DNA from: an uncultured Bacillota bacterium
GTDB lineage: Bacteria; Bacillota_I; Bacilli_A; RF39; UBA660
Direction of reading: 5' to 3'
Length of the DNA: 8,144 nt
Assembly: GCA_947179265.1 (NCBI GenBank)
Contig: CAMXBB010000055.1
Location: forward strand, 1-8,144
Below the pieces are notes generated by a model. It saw only the letters and a program-made list of their open reading frames with translations. It was not told where the DNA came from and did not search any database. Made by a program: the position numbers and the translations under genes. Below, piece after piece: positions 1 through 6,376 of the stretch; within the stretch, counting starts at the first letter, position 1; every line of letters starts with the position of its first letter.

Positions 1-118
1 TTTATAGTCATTATGATAGCACGGATACTACTCAAACACCATATTATATTTACAATTTTGTTTTAGCTTAATTACTAAAGATTCACTAAATTTTAAACTA
101 TATAAGGATATCATAAAG

Positions 119-148
119 AAAATACTAGAAACAAATTTCTAGTATTTT
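119..148 (-). terminator. Hairpin terminator after the 196-aa hypothetical gene
   Basis: A perfect 13-bp inverted repeat (119-131 with 136-148) around a 4-nt loop lies 8 nt past the TAA stop of the gene at 157-747. Its minus-strand right arm ends in TTTT followed by C and TTT, so the U-tract is short and interrupted. The hairpin is nearly symmetrical and could also end transcription arriving from the left on the plus strand. Nothing recognisable is seen in the AT-rich stretch at 1-118. Confidence 0.7.
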
Positions 149-156
149 AAAATCAT

Positions 157-747
157 TTATTCTGCTTGTTTTTCGCTAACTTTTTTACACATTGGCTTTA
201 AAATTTTTAAAAAAGGTGCTTGTTCATCTTGTTCGCTTATCTTCATATCATCAGTTTCTTTTAATGCCAATTGTTCAAATAAATAGCATAATTCTAAAGC
301 TCTATCAAATTTTTGTTCTAACTTTTCTAGTTTTTTCTTCCAATCAGGACCTGATACAGATACCTGTAATATTAAATTATCTTTATATTCCTTATTTTTC
401 CCTTCTGCAATAGTTTTAGCTTCTTCATATGAATCAAACAAATCTGTAACTACATGAACCGGCTTAGGCATATTACAAGCATCATAATAAGGAACATTCT
501 CTTCGCCAATACTTTGACTACCATCAAATGGTAAATCTCCCAAACATGATATATTATCAAAGGGAAATACTACTTTATGAGTTATTTCATTACTACCATC
601 AGAATGATATACTATATTACTTTCCATTACATAACATTTGGAAACTATAAATCCTTGGAAAATATCTTCATATCCATTTGACCAACCGCCTTCTTTTTTT
701 AACTCCAATACTGCATATTTAATTGGATAACTTATTTCTTTAATCAT
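157..747 (-). CDS. Hypothetical protein, 196 aa
   Basis: I do not recognise this family. The start is an ATG with AAAGGAG 9 nt upstream (757-763), so it is well supported, and the stop is TAA. The protein looks soluble and cytoplasmic: there is no signal peptide and no hydrophobic segment long enough to span a membrane. Residues about 1-110 look like a mixed alpha/beta domain with several aromatic residues (for example GGWSNGYEDIFQGF near 20-33). Residues about 110-165 are charged and helix-prone (SYEEAKTIAEGKNKEY, then WKKKLEKLEQKFDRALELC). The C-terminus is Lys-rich and ends SEKQAE, and it shares the EKQA tail seen in ppdK and beyond the stop of the PH-like gene. It has its own candidate promoter and terminator and appears monocistronic. 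The gene is real by RBS, length and position, but its function is unknown. Confidence 0.85.
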   Translation of the reverse strand: MIKEISYPIKYAVLELKKEGGWSNGYEDIFQGFIVSKCYVMESNIVYHSDGSNEITHKVVFPFDNISCLGDLPFDGSQSIGEENVPYYDACNMPKPVHVVTDLFDSYEEAKTIAEGKNKEYKDNLILQVSVSGPDWKKKLEKLEQKFDRALELCYLFEQLALKETDDMKISEQDEQAPFLKILKPMCKKVSEKQAE

Positions 748-756
748 TTTGGGAAA

Positions 757-800
757 CTCCTTTCAATCTAAATTATACTATTTTACCATTAAATTGTATA
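757..800 (-). promoter_or_regulatory. Promoter and RBS of the 196-aa hypothetical gene
   Basis: On the minus strand TATACA (795-800) is followed after 17 nt by TATAAT (772-777), a good sigma-A-like pair (4/6 and 6/6 matches). AAAGGAG at 757-763 is the ribosome binding site. The expected transcript start near 765-768 gives a leader of about 20 nt, so little room for leader-based control. Confidence 0.6.
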
Positions 801-842
801 TAATTTTCTCCTTAATATTATTGTATCAAAATTTTTATCACT

Positions 843-876
843 AAAAAAAGACCAATAGCTTCTATCTTAGTCTTTT
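843..876 (-). terminator. Terminator downstream of the PH-like gene
   Basis: Reading the minus strand, AAAAGAC pairs with GTCTTTT. A second internal stem (GATAG with CTATT, one G-T pair) is separated from it by a small asymmetric bulge, and a seven-T run (843-849) follows. It lies 21 nt after the TAA that ends the out-of-gene EKQA tail (897-899) and about 78 nt after the TAG of the PH-like gene. Its outer arms resemble those of the ppdK terminator (both contain CTTAGTCTT on the plus strand). Confidence 0.65.
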
Positions 877-896
877 CTATATTATTGATTATTTTA

Positions 897-953
897 TTAT
901 GCTTGTTTTTCTTTAATTGCATCTTGTACCATCATTAAGCTTGATGAGCAATA
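897..953 (-). pseudogene. In-frame C-terminal tail beyond the TAG of the PH-like gene
   Basis: Directly after the TAG stop of the PH-like gene the same frame stays open for 18 codons, reading YCSSSLMMVQDAIKEKQA, and ends in TAA. The last part matches the C-terminus of the neighbouring PPDK (AAIKEKQAK). At the DNA level 900-927 matches 1469-1496 at 26 of 28 positions. The simplest reading is that the ancestral PH-like protein ended with this tail, acquired by duplication of the ppdK 3' end, and that a nonsense change now excludes it. A separate 13-codon ORF starting at ATG 935 is formally possible but has no good RBS. Confidence 0.55.
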
Positions 954-1271
954 CTATATTCTTTTAATTCCAACTTCTTCCATATATGAAATTAACTTCT
1001 TATTAAACATTCCAGTTATCTTATAAGATGTACCATTTTTCAAAGTCAAGTTAATTGTATTTGCAACACCTGTTTTAAAAGAATCTATTTCCTCTAATGT
1101 ATGTTCAAATTCAGAAGATGCTCTTCCTTGTGTAGCCTTAAAAACAATTCTTTGATCTGTAACATATAATTTACCAGGATTTGCTTGTGGTAAAAACATA
1201 AACTTCTTTACATTAGATGCTTGTTGTTCACCTATTAATTTTTCATTATCTTTTAAATCTAATTTTGCCAT
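954..1271 (-). CDS. PH/GRAM-like domain protein, 105 aa
   Basis: A small cytoplasmic protein made almost entirely of one PH/GRAM-like beta-barrel. The start is ATG with AGGAG 9 nt upstream (1281-1285). The pattern is visible as an N-terminal charged strand (LDLKDNEKLIGEQQASN), then the family hallmark GKLYVTDQRIVFKA near residues 34-47. Further beta strands follow (FEHTLEEIDSFKTG, NTINLTLKNGTSYKITG), and a C-terminal amphipathic helix (NKKLISYMEEVG) closes the domain as expected for a PH fold. In bacteria such GRAM/bPH proteins are common and mostly uncharacterised; ligand or partner binding is assumed but unproven. No catalytic residues or membrane segment are present. It ends at TAG, after which the frame continues for 18 codons with a PPDK-like tail, so the protein may be slightly shortened. 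The C-terminal helix is complete, so the domain should still fold. Confidence 0.85.
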   Translation of the reverse strand: MAKLDLKDNEKLIGEQQASNVKKFMFLPQANPGKLYVTDQRIVFKATQGRASSEFEHTLEEIDSFKTGVANTINLTLKNGTSYKITGMFNKKLISYMEEVGIKRI

Positions 1272-1280
1272 ATTTTTATT

Positions 1281-1395
1281 CTCCTATCTACTTATTTACT
1301 TAAACTTATTTATAATGGCAATATATAAATTCTATTTAAGTAATTGATTATATTAAATTCAAATCAATTATAACATAGAAAAACAGTTATGAAAA
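1281..1395 (-). promoter_or_regulatory. Promoter, leader and RBS of the PH-like gene
   Basis: On the minus strand TTTTCA (1390-1395) is followed after 17 nt by TATAAT (1367-1372), preceded by TG at the right distance for an extended -10 (TGTTATAAT). AGGAG at 1281-1285 is the RBS. The implied leader is about 85-90 nt and very AT-rich; I see no riboswitch-like structure in it. Confidence 0.6.
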
Positions 1396-1423
1396 CTAGG
1401 TTTCAAATCACATTTTTTCATAC

Positions 1424-1451
1424 AAAAAAGACTAAGAATACTCTTAGTCTT
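1424..1451 (-). terminator. Intrinsic terminator of ppdK
   Basis: A perfect 10-bp stem (AAGACTAAGA with TCTTAGTCTT; 1442-1451 and 1428-1437) has a 4-nt loop and continues into a T-run on the minus strand. It begins 11 nt after the ppdK stop, a textbook position for a rho-independent terminator. Confidence 0.9.
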
Positions 1452-1462
1452 AATTACTCAAT

Positions 1463-4099
1463 TTATTTTGCTTGTTTTTCTTTGATTGCAGCTTGTGCAG
1501 CAGCTAATCTAGCAATAGGCACTCTGAATGGTGAACAAGATACATATGTTAATCCTATAGAATGACAGAATTCAACACTTGATGGATCTCCACCATGCTC
1601 TCCACAAATACCTAATTTGATATTTGCTCTAGTAGATTTACCTTTTTCTACAGCCATTTTAACTAAAGAACCTACACCAACTTGGTCGATCTTTGCAAAT
1701 GGATCATTTTCATAAATCTTAGTATCATAATATGAATTTAAGAATTTACCAGCGTCATCTCTTGAGAAACCAAATGTCATTTGAGTTAAGTCATTTGTTC
1801 CGAATGAGAAGAATTCAGCTTCTTTAGCAATCTCATCAGCAGTTAAAGCAGCTCTTGGAATTTCGATCATTGTACCAATGTGGTATTCCATATCAGAATT
1901 CTTTTCTTTCTTAACTTCTTCAGCTGTTGCAACTACAACATCTTTAACGAATTTTAATTCTTTAACTTCACCAACTAATGGAATCATGATTTCAGGAACA
2001 ATATTGTATCCATCTTCCTCTTTTACCTCAATAGCAGCTTCCATTAAAGCTCTAGTTTGCATTCTTGCAATCTCTGGATAAGTAACAGCAAGACGGCATC
2101 CTCTGTGTCCCATCATTGGGTTGAATTCATGTAATTCATCACATTTAGCTTTAACATGTTCAACTGTTACTTTCATAGCATCAGCTAATTCTTTCATTTC
2201 AGCATCAGTCTTTGGAATGAATTCATGTAGAGGTGGATCCAAATAACGAACTGTCATTGGAAGTCCTTTTAATTCCTTATACATAGCTTTGAAATCACCT
2301 TTTTGATAAGGGATTAATAAATCTAAGTATTTAACACGATCTTCTACAGTTTCAGATAAAATCATCTTTCTTAAATTGAAGATTCTTTCTTCATCGAAGA
2401 ACATGTGTTCTGTACGACATAGACCAATACCTTCAGCACCTAATTCGATAGCTTTCTTAGTATCAGTTGGAGTATCAGCATTAGTTCTAACTCCTAATTT
2501 ACGATATTTATCAGCCCATTCCATAACACGACCGAATTCACCAGCTATTGTAGCATCTACTGTTGGAATAGCTCCGTCATAGATATTACCAGTTGTACCA
2601 TCGATTGAGATAATATCTCCTTCATGGAATGTTTTACCAGCTAAAACGAATTCCTTCTTAGCTTCGTTCATTTGGATTTCTCCACAACCAGAAACACAGC
2701 ATTCTCCCATACCACGAGCAACTACTGCAGCATGGCTAGTCATACCACCACGAACAGTTAAGATACCTTGGGCAGCCTTCATACCTGTAATGTCTTCTGG
2801 AGAAGTTTCTAATCTTACAAGAATAACCTTTTCTCCCTTATCAGCCCATTTAACAGCATCATCAGCAGTAAATACAACTTTACCTTGTGCTGCTCCTGGA
2901 GATGCTCCTAATCCTTTTCCAATTGGAGTAGCTTTCTTTAATTCAGCAGCATCGAATTGAGGGTGTAATAATGTATCTAAGTTTCTTGGATCAATCATTA
3001 ATACAGCTTCTTCTTCTGTACGCATACCTTCATCAACTAAATCGCAAGCAATTTTTAAAGCAGCTTGTGCAGTACGTTTACCATTTCTAGTTTGTAACAT
3101 ATATAACTTACCATGTTCAACAGTAAATTCCATATCTTGCATATCTCTATAATGAGATTCTAGTGTTTCACATACCTTCTTAAATTCTTTAAATGCTTCT
3201 GGGAATTTAGTTTCCATTTCAGAAATATGCATTGGTGTACGAACACCTGCAACAACGTCTTCTCCTTGAGCATTAGTTAAGAATTCACCAAATAATCCTT
3301 TTGCACCAGTAGCTGGGTCACGAGTAAAGGCAACACCTGTTCCACAATCATCACCCATATTACCAAATGCCATTGATTGAACGTTTACAGCAGTTCCCCA
3401 TGAATAAGGAATATCATTATCTCTTCTATAAACATTAGCACGAGGATTATCCCATGAACGGAATACAGCTTTAATAGCTCCCATTAATTGTTCTTTTGGA
3501 TCAGTTGGGAAATCTTCACCAATCTTACTCTTATATTCAGCTTTAAATTGGTTAGCTAATTCCTTTAAATCATCAGCGTCTAATTCAACATCTTGTTTAA
3601 CGCCTTTTTTCTCTTTCATCTTATCGATTAATTCTTCAAAGTATTTCTTTCCAACTTCCATAACAACGTCAGAATACATTTGAATAAATCTTCTATAGCA
3701 ATCCCATGCCCATCTAGCATTTCCACTCTTTTCAGCTAAAACGTTTACTACTTCTTCATTTAAACCTAAATTAAGAATAGTATCCATCATACCAGGCATA
3801 CTTGCTCTAGCACCACTTCTTACAGAAACTAGTAAAGGATTTTCTTTGTCTCCAAATTTCTTTCCTGTAATCTCTTCCATTTTACCGATATACTCATTAA
3901 TTTGAGATTGGATTTCATCATTGATTTCTCTTCCATCTTCATAATATTGAGTACATGCTTCAGTAGTTATTGTAAAACCTTGAGGTACTGGTAAACCAAT
4001 ATTAGTCATTTCTGCTAAGTTAGCACCTTTACCACCAAGAAGGTTTCTCATATCAGCATTACCTTCGGTAAATAAATAAACATATTTCACATTTATCAT
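1463..4099 (-). CDS. ppdK: Pyruvate, phosphate dikinase (PPDK)
   Basis: Catalyses the reversible interconversion of pyruvate, ATP and phosphate with phosphoenolpyruvate, AMP and pyrophosphate. In anaerobes it links glycolysis and gluconeogenesis and saves ATP by using pyrophosphate. The protein is full length at about 878 residues. The N-terminal nucleotide-binding domain starts with KYVYLF and GGKGANLAEM and carries SVRSGARASMPGMMDT. The central swivelling domain begins near residue 395 (GASPGAAQGKVVF) and holds the phosphorylated His at about 456 in GGMTSHAAVVARG. The C-terminal PEP/pyruvate barrel carries GLCRTEHMF, IEIPRA and SFGTNDLTQM, and the catalytic Cys at about 832 in LGICGEHGGDP. 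These numbers match the known Clostridium symbiosum enzyme (His455, Cys831) closely, which supports a start at ATG 4099 or GTG 4090. The longer frame beginning at TTG 4117 overlaps the GGAGG ribosome site and is unlikely. It has a candidate promoter and a strong terminator, so it is probably its own unit, although readthrough from the upstream operon is possible. Confidence 0.97.
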   Translation of the reverse strand: MINVKYVYLFTEGNADMRNLLGGKGANLAEMTNIGLPVPQGFTITTEACTQYYEDGREINDEIQSQINEYIGKMEEITGKKFGDKENPLLVSVRSGARASMPGMMDTILNLGLNEEVVNVLAEKSGNARWAWDCYRRFIQMYSDVVMEVGKKYFEELIDKMKEKKGVKQDVELDADDLKELANQFKAEYKSKIGEDFPTDPKEQLMGAIKAVFRSWDNPRANVYRRDNDIPYSWGTAVNVQSMAFGNMGDDCGTGVAFTRDPATGAKGLFGEFLTNAQGEDVVAGVRTPMHISEMETKFPEAFKEFKKVCETLESHYRDMQDMEFTVEHGKLYMLQTRNGKRTAQAALKIACDLVDEGMRTEEEAVLMIDPRNLDTLLHPQFDAAELKKATPIGKGLGASPGAAQGKVVFTADDAVKWADKGEKVILVRLETSPEDITGMKAAQGILTVRGGMTSHAAVVARGMGECCVSGCGEIQMNEAKKEFVLAGKTFHEGDIISIDGTTGNIYDGAIPTVDATIAGEFGRVMEWADKYRKLGVRTNADTPTDTKKAIELGAEGIGLCRTEHMFFDEERIFNLRKMILSETVEDRVKYLDLLIPYQKGDFKAMYKELKGLPMTVRYLDPPLHEFIPKTDAEMKELADAMKVTVEHVKAKCDELHEFNPMMGHRGCRLAVTYPEIARMQTRALMEAAIEVKEEDGYNIVPEIMIPLVGEVKELKFVKDVVVATAEEVKKEKNSDMEYHIGTMIEIPRAALTADEIAKEAEFFSFGTNDLTQMTFGFSRDDAGKFLNSYYDTKIYENDPFAKIDQVGVGSLVKMAVEKGKSTRANIKLGICGEHGGDPSSVEFCHSIGLTYVSCSPFRVPIARLAAAQAAIKEKQAK

Positions 4100-4115
4100 T
4101 CCTTTCATTTCCTCC
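4090..4115 (-). promoter_or_regulatory. Two alternative RBS/start pairs of ppdK
   Basis: GGAGG (4111-4115) lies 11 nt before ATG 4099. AAAGGA (4100-4105) lies 9 nt before GTG 4090. If transcription starts from the TATAAT at 4119-4124, the mRNA would begin around 4111-4113, inside GGAGG, leaving only the second pair usable. A transcript from further upstream would use the first. Both starts give a normal PPDK N-terminus. Confidence 0.45.
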
Positions 4116-4118
4116 AAT

Positions 4119-4147
4119 ATTATACAATTCTACCATGCTAATTACAA
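4119..4147 (-). promoter_or_regulatory. Candidate promoter of ppdK
   Basis: On the minus strand TTGTAA (4142-4147) and TATAAT (4119-4124) are separated by 17 nt, a 4/6 and 6/6 match to the housekeeping consensus. A second TATAAT at 4150-4155 has only a poorly placed TTGCTT (19-nt spacer) upstream and is a weaker alternative with a longer leader. No convincing hairpin terminator separates this region from the methyltransferase stop at 4188. Confidence 0.5.
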
Positions 4148-4163
4148 TAATTATATGCTAATT
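4135..4163 (-). repeat. Direct repeat AATTAGCAT overlapping the ppdK promoter
   Basis: The 9-nt word AATTAGCAT occurs twice on the minus strand (4155-4163 and 4135-4143), 20 nt apart, about two helical turns. One copy abuts the weaker -10 and the other sits across the -35/spacer of the stronger promoter. The position would suit an operator, but in AT-rich DNA chance is a real alternative. Confidence 0.35.
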
Positions 4164-4187
4164 TTTACTGAAAAAAGCAACATTATA

Positions 4188-4865
4188 CTAGTTTGAGAAT
4201 ATTACTATTTTATGTTCGATAATATTACTATCTATTTTACTTGCAATTATATCTCCATAGATATTCTTAATACAATTTTGAGCTTGAGTTTTAGTATCAA
4301 ACACAAATTTTGTATCGATATTTTTCAGTTCTTTTAATCCATTATCTTTTAACCAATTATTATATATCTTAGTCTTACCGTCGATATGATGATTTCGTAA
4401 TTCTTCAAATTCACCTACTTCATCATTTTCAATTAAAATCATCTTACCATTTGGTTTTAAAACTCTTTTTAATTCTAATAAGGCTTTATTTCGATCATTA
4501 GGATCAGTTATGGTTCCGAGTACCCAACAAGATATGATTAAATCTACTGAATTATCAGGTAAGGGAATATTAGTTAAATTTGCATGTATTAATTCTGTAT
4601 TATCTTTATTAATCTTTGTTGCAGCTTTCTTTAATTGATCCTTAGATAGATCAATACCAATATATTTATTAGAAATACTTTCTAAAGTATTCAAATATTT
4701 ACCTGTTCCACAACCAGCATCTAAAATAACTTCACACTTTTCTAAATTTTTAAAATAAGCATCGATTTTTCCTTCACTATCTTCTCTAATACTAAATAAT
4801 TCATAAAAATCATTATTATCATAATAAGCATCTGAATTATAAAGTAAGTTCTTTTCTTCTTTCAT
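4188..4865 (-). CDS. Class I SAM-dependent methyltransferase
   Basis: A soluble Rossmann-fold methyltransferase of about 225 residues (Methyltransf_11/25-like), last gene of the putative peptide-modification operon. Motif I is EVILDAGCGTGKYL (residues about 45-58), the acidic motif that binds the ribose is YIGIDLS (68-74), and motif IV is DLIISCWVLGTI (108-119). LKRVLKPNGKMILIE (132-146) follows in the usual place. The start is taken as ATG 4865, because AAAGGTG (4872-4878) lies 6 nt upstream. The GTG at 4874 that would extend the frame is itself part of this ribosome site. The gene overlaps the end of the ATP-grasp gene by 29 nt, so the two are likely co-translated. The substrate cannot be read from sequence; from context it may methylate the ESR peptide or a group added to it. 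A small-molecule substrate is the main alternative. It ends in TAG. Confidence 0.9.
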   Translation of the reverse strand: MKEEKNLLYNSDAYYDNNDFYELFSIREDSEGKIDAYFKNLEKCEVILDAGCGTGKYLNTLESISNKYIGIDLSKDQLKKAATKINKDNTELIHANLTNIPLPDNSVDLIISCWVLGTITDPNDRNKALLELKRVLKPNGKMILIENDEVGEFEELRNHHIDGKTKIYNNWLKDNGLKELKNIDTKFVFDTKTQAQNCIKNIYGDIIASKIDSNIIEHKIVIFSN

Positions 4866-5874
4866 TCTTTTCACCTTTTTCTAATTTTGTTTCTGGGTAG
4901 ATTACATCTACCATATATTCTGCTATATTCCTTGATTTACCTATTCCTGGTCTAAAATGCATATGCACACCTGGTACTGTATTAACCTCAATAATTCGAT
5001 AAGTATCATCATTTTGTTCTTCCGTAATTGAATTCGTCATATAATCAATTCCAATATAAGGAAGTCCTGGAAAAGCTTGTAACGTTTTATATGCTATATC
5101 AATCACTGATGGATGTACTTCATCAGTATAATCGACACAAACTCCTCCCATAGCAACATTGGAATTTGGTCTTAAATATACTTTTTCATTAATCTCAGGA
5201 ATAAACTCTAAATCAAGTCCTTTTTTACTCAAGAACCTCATCATTTCATCATCTACTAGAATTTCACATAAGGCATTATTTCTTGGATGGAAACGATTAT
5301 AATTTTCAATATCAATAAGACTCCTTAAAGTATGAATTCCATCACCTATAACATAAGCACAATCTCTTAATAGAACCGCATAATCCCTATTCTTAGTAAT
5401 GAATACCCGATACTCTAAAGCTTCATAATATTCTTCAATCAATATTGGTACATTACCTAATCTCTTATAGATTTTCTTTATAACATCCAAACATTCACGT
5501 TCACTATTTAGATTGGTATAAACATCATACCCATGACTTCCATTAACTGGCTTTATAGTTATTGGAAAACCAATAATCTTTATCGATGCAAGTATCTCAT
5601 CAATTTCAGTTGGATAAAAAGAGATTCCAATAGGTGCTGATATACCATTGTCTTCAAGTATTCTTTTGGTTAATGCTTTATTACCAGCAATTATCGACAT
5701 GTTGTATGGTGTTACAGATGAATCACGATCATATAGATACTCTACATGTCCCTTGTATTCACACTTTATAATCTCTAGTTTTTCATCAAATACATCTACA
5801 CTAATACCTCGCTTTAACATCTCGAGTATTACTATTTTTTGATTAGAATGTAAATTCTTATAAATATTTTCCAT
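4837..5874 (-). CDS. ATP-grasp ligase, cyanophycin synthetase/GshF type
   Basis: A 345-residue stand-alone ATP-grasp enzyme. Such enzymes activate a carboxylate as an acyl-phosphate and join it to an amine (or, in some peptides, a hydroxyl). Visible features in order are a pre-ATP-grasp region (1-75), the ATP-binding lysine strand FPITIKPVNGSHGYDVY (103-119) and EEYYEALEYRVFI (137-149). YVIGDGIHTLRSLIDIEN follows near 174-191, then RPNSNVAMGG (225-234), TDEVHP (240-245), YIGIDYMT (263-270) and the metal-binding strand RIIEVNTVPGVHMHF (283-297). The combination GDGIHT, RxNSNxxxGG and TDxxHP is typical of the ATP-grasp domain of GshF and of cyanophycin synthetase, which adds amino acids to peptide side chains. 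It is unlike the MvdC/MvdD enzymes of known graspetides. There is no glutamate-cysteine ligase domain and no Mur-ligase-like domain. The ATG lies 1 nt after the stop of the ESR peptide gene with only a weak ribosome site, which indicates translational coupling. The Glu or Arg side chains of the ESR repeats are the obvious candidate substrates, but this is inference. Confidence 0.85.
   Translation of the reverse strand: MENIYKNLHSNQKIVILEMLKRGISVDVFDEKLEIIKCEYKGHVEYLYDRDSSVTPYNMSIIAGNKALTKRILEDNGISAPIGISFYPTEIDEILASIKIIGFPITIKPVNGSHGYDVYTNLNSERECLDVIKKIYKRLGNVPILIEEYYEALEYRVFITKNRDYAVLLRDCAYVIGDGIHTLRSLIDIENYNRFHPRNNALCEILVDDEMMRFLSKKGLDLEFIPEINEKVYLRPNSNVAMGGVCVDYTDEVHPSVIDIAYKTLQAFPGLPYIGIDYMTNSITEEQNDDTYRIIEVNTVPGVHMHFRPGIGKSRNIAEYMVDVIYPETKLEKGEKNERRKELTL
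4872..4878 (-). promoter_or_regulatory. RBS deciding the methyltransferase start
   Basis: AAAGGTG 6 nt upstream of ATG 4865, inside the 3' end of the ATP-grasp gene. It favours ATG 4865 over GTG 4874, which lies within it. Confidence 0.6.
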
Positions 5875-5875
5875 A

Positions 5876-6376
5876 TCACTTCAACTTATTTCTTAAAGAT
5901 CTAATAGCTTGATCTAATTCTTCGTTTCCTTCTTCGATTTGTTTTATCGCTTCATCTTCTTTACCCTTTGCGACTATTTCATCTCTTAATTTCCTTAATT
6001 CAGCGATCTTTCTACCTCTTTCGGTTGCTACTCTTTTTAAACGTGTAGTATTTGCTTCAATAGGTACATCTAACTTTTCAATCAATGCATCGATTGTTTC
6101 TAATGAACTTTGAATCTCACTAGATGACAACATAGTTGTTGCTTTTCTTGAAGATGTTACCCTACTTTCCATACATCTTGATTCACTTGATACCCTACTT
6201 TCTGCTGGCGTATAATTATAACATGCAGGTATATTTCTTGACTCACCACCATACCTTGATTCACTTGACTCACCCCAATAGTATGCATCATCTCTTGATT
6301 CCGAAGCACCTCTACTTTCAGATGAATAACTATAACAAGGTACACTCCTTGATTCTCCACCAAATCTACTTTCCAA
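5876..6376 (-). CDS. ESR-repeat peptide, putative RiPP precursor
   Basis: A 166-residue repetitive protein, proposed substrate of the surrounding enzymes. The start is TTG 6376: AAAGGAG lies 8 nt upstream, whereas the GTG at 6385 that lengthens the frame is inside that ribosome site. From this start ESR occurs at residues 2, 8, 20, 26, 39, 45, 59, 65 and 70, with degenerate copies near 36 (ESS) and 75 (SSR). Residues 2-38 and 39-77 are two diverged copies of one unit: ESR(F/Y)GGESR, then (V/I)P with CYxY, then ESRxxSESR. All three Cys (14, 52, 68), all seven Tyr, the single Trp (34) and the only Phe are in residues 2-77. Residues 79-166 are Cys-free, aromatic-free, charged and helical, probably coiled coil (TTRLKRVATERGRKIAELRK, then EELDQAIRSLRNKLK). 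This looks like an N-terminal core with a C-terminal recognition region. It overlaps the upstream gene by 11 nt. Alternatives are a structural coiled-coil protein or a carrier peptide on which a small molecule is built. I do not recognise a named family. Confidence 0.75.
   Translation of the reverse strand: MESRFGGESRSVPCYSYSSESRGASESRDDAYYWGESSESRYGGESRNIPACYNYTPAESRVSSESRCMESRVTSSRKATTMLSSSEIQSSLETIDALIEKLDVPIEANTTRLKRVATERGRKIAELRKLRDEIVAKGKEDEAIKQIEEGNEELDQAIRSLRNKLK
6146..6262 (-). repeat. Core repeat unit B of the ESR peptide
   Basis: Encodes residues 39-77: ESRYGGESR, NIPACYNYTPA, ESRVSSESR, then CMESRVTSSR. Compared with unit A, Phe becomes Tyr, SVP becomes NIP, one Ala is inserted before CY, and the YYW segment is replaced by a further Cys and ESR. 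Codons for Ser and Arg vary between copies (AGT, TCA, AGA, AGG), so the similarity is kept at protein level and is not a recent DNA slippage. Confidence 0.75.
6263..6373 (-). repeat. Core repeat unit A of the ESR peptide
   Basis: Encodes residues 2-38: ESRFGGESR, SVPCYSYS, SESRGASESR, then DDAYYWGES and a Ser. It aligns with unit B immediately downstream. The DDAYYWGES segment with the only Trp has no counterpart in unit B. Confidence 0.75.

Noticed and set aside
192..413. Plus-strand 73-codon open frame antisense to the 196-aa gene
   Set aside because: Its hydrophobic, Leu/Ile-rich translation is typical of the complement of an AT-rich, Lys-rich gene. There is no supporting ribosome site, and the minus-strand gene has RBS, promoter and terminator.
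954..956. TAG as a recoded sense codon (for example pyrrolysine)
   Set aside because: TAG also ends the methyltransferase (4188-4190) and the BtaA-like gene (6366-6368) at sensible places, and no pylT or suppressor tRNA is visible in the window.
1272..1423. Riboswitch or small RNA in the AT-rich gap between ppdK and the PH-like gene
   Set aside because: Apart from the promoter and the ppdK terminator I see no conserved stems or motifs; the sequence is low-complexity AT-rich.
1878..2582. Plus-strand open frames of 67-68 codons inside ppdK
   Set aside because: They are antisense to a fully conserved PPDK sequence, with no ribosome site and no recognisable product.
6146..6373. Repeats in the ESR region as a CRISPR-like or tandem DNA array
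   Set aside because: The repeat words are only about 9 nt, irregularly spaced, differ by synonymous changes and keep one reading frame, so they are protein repeats.
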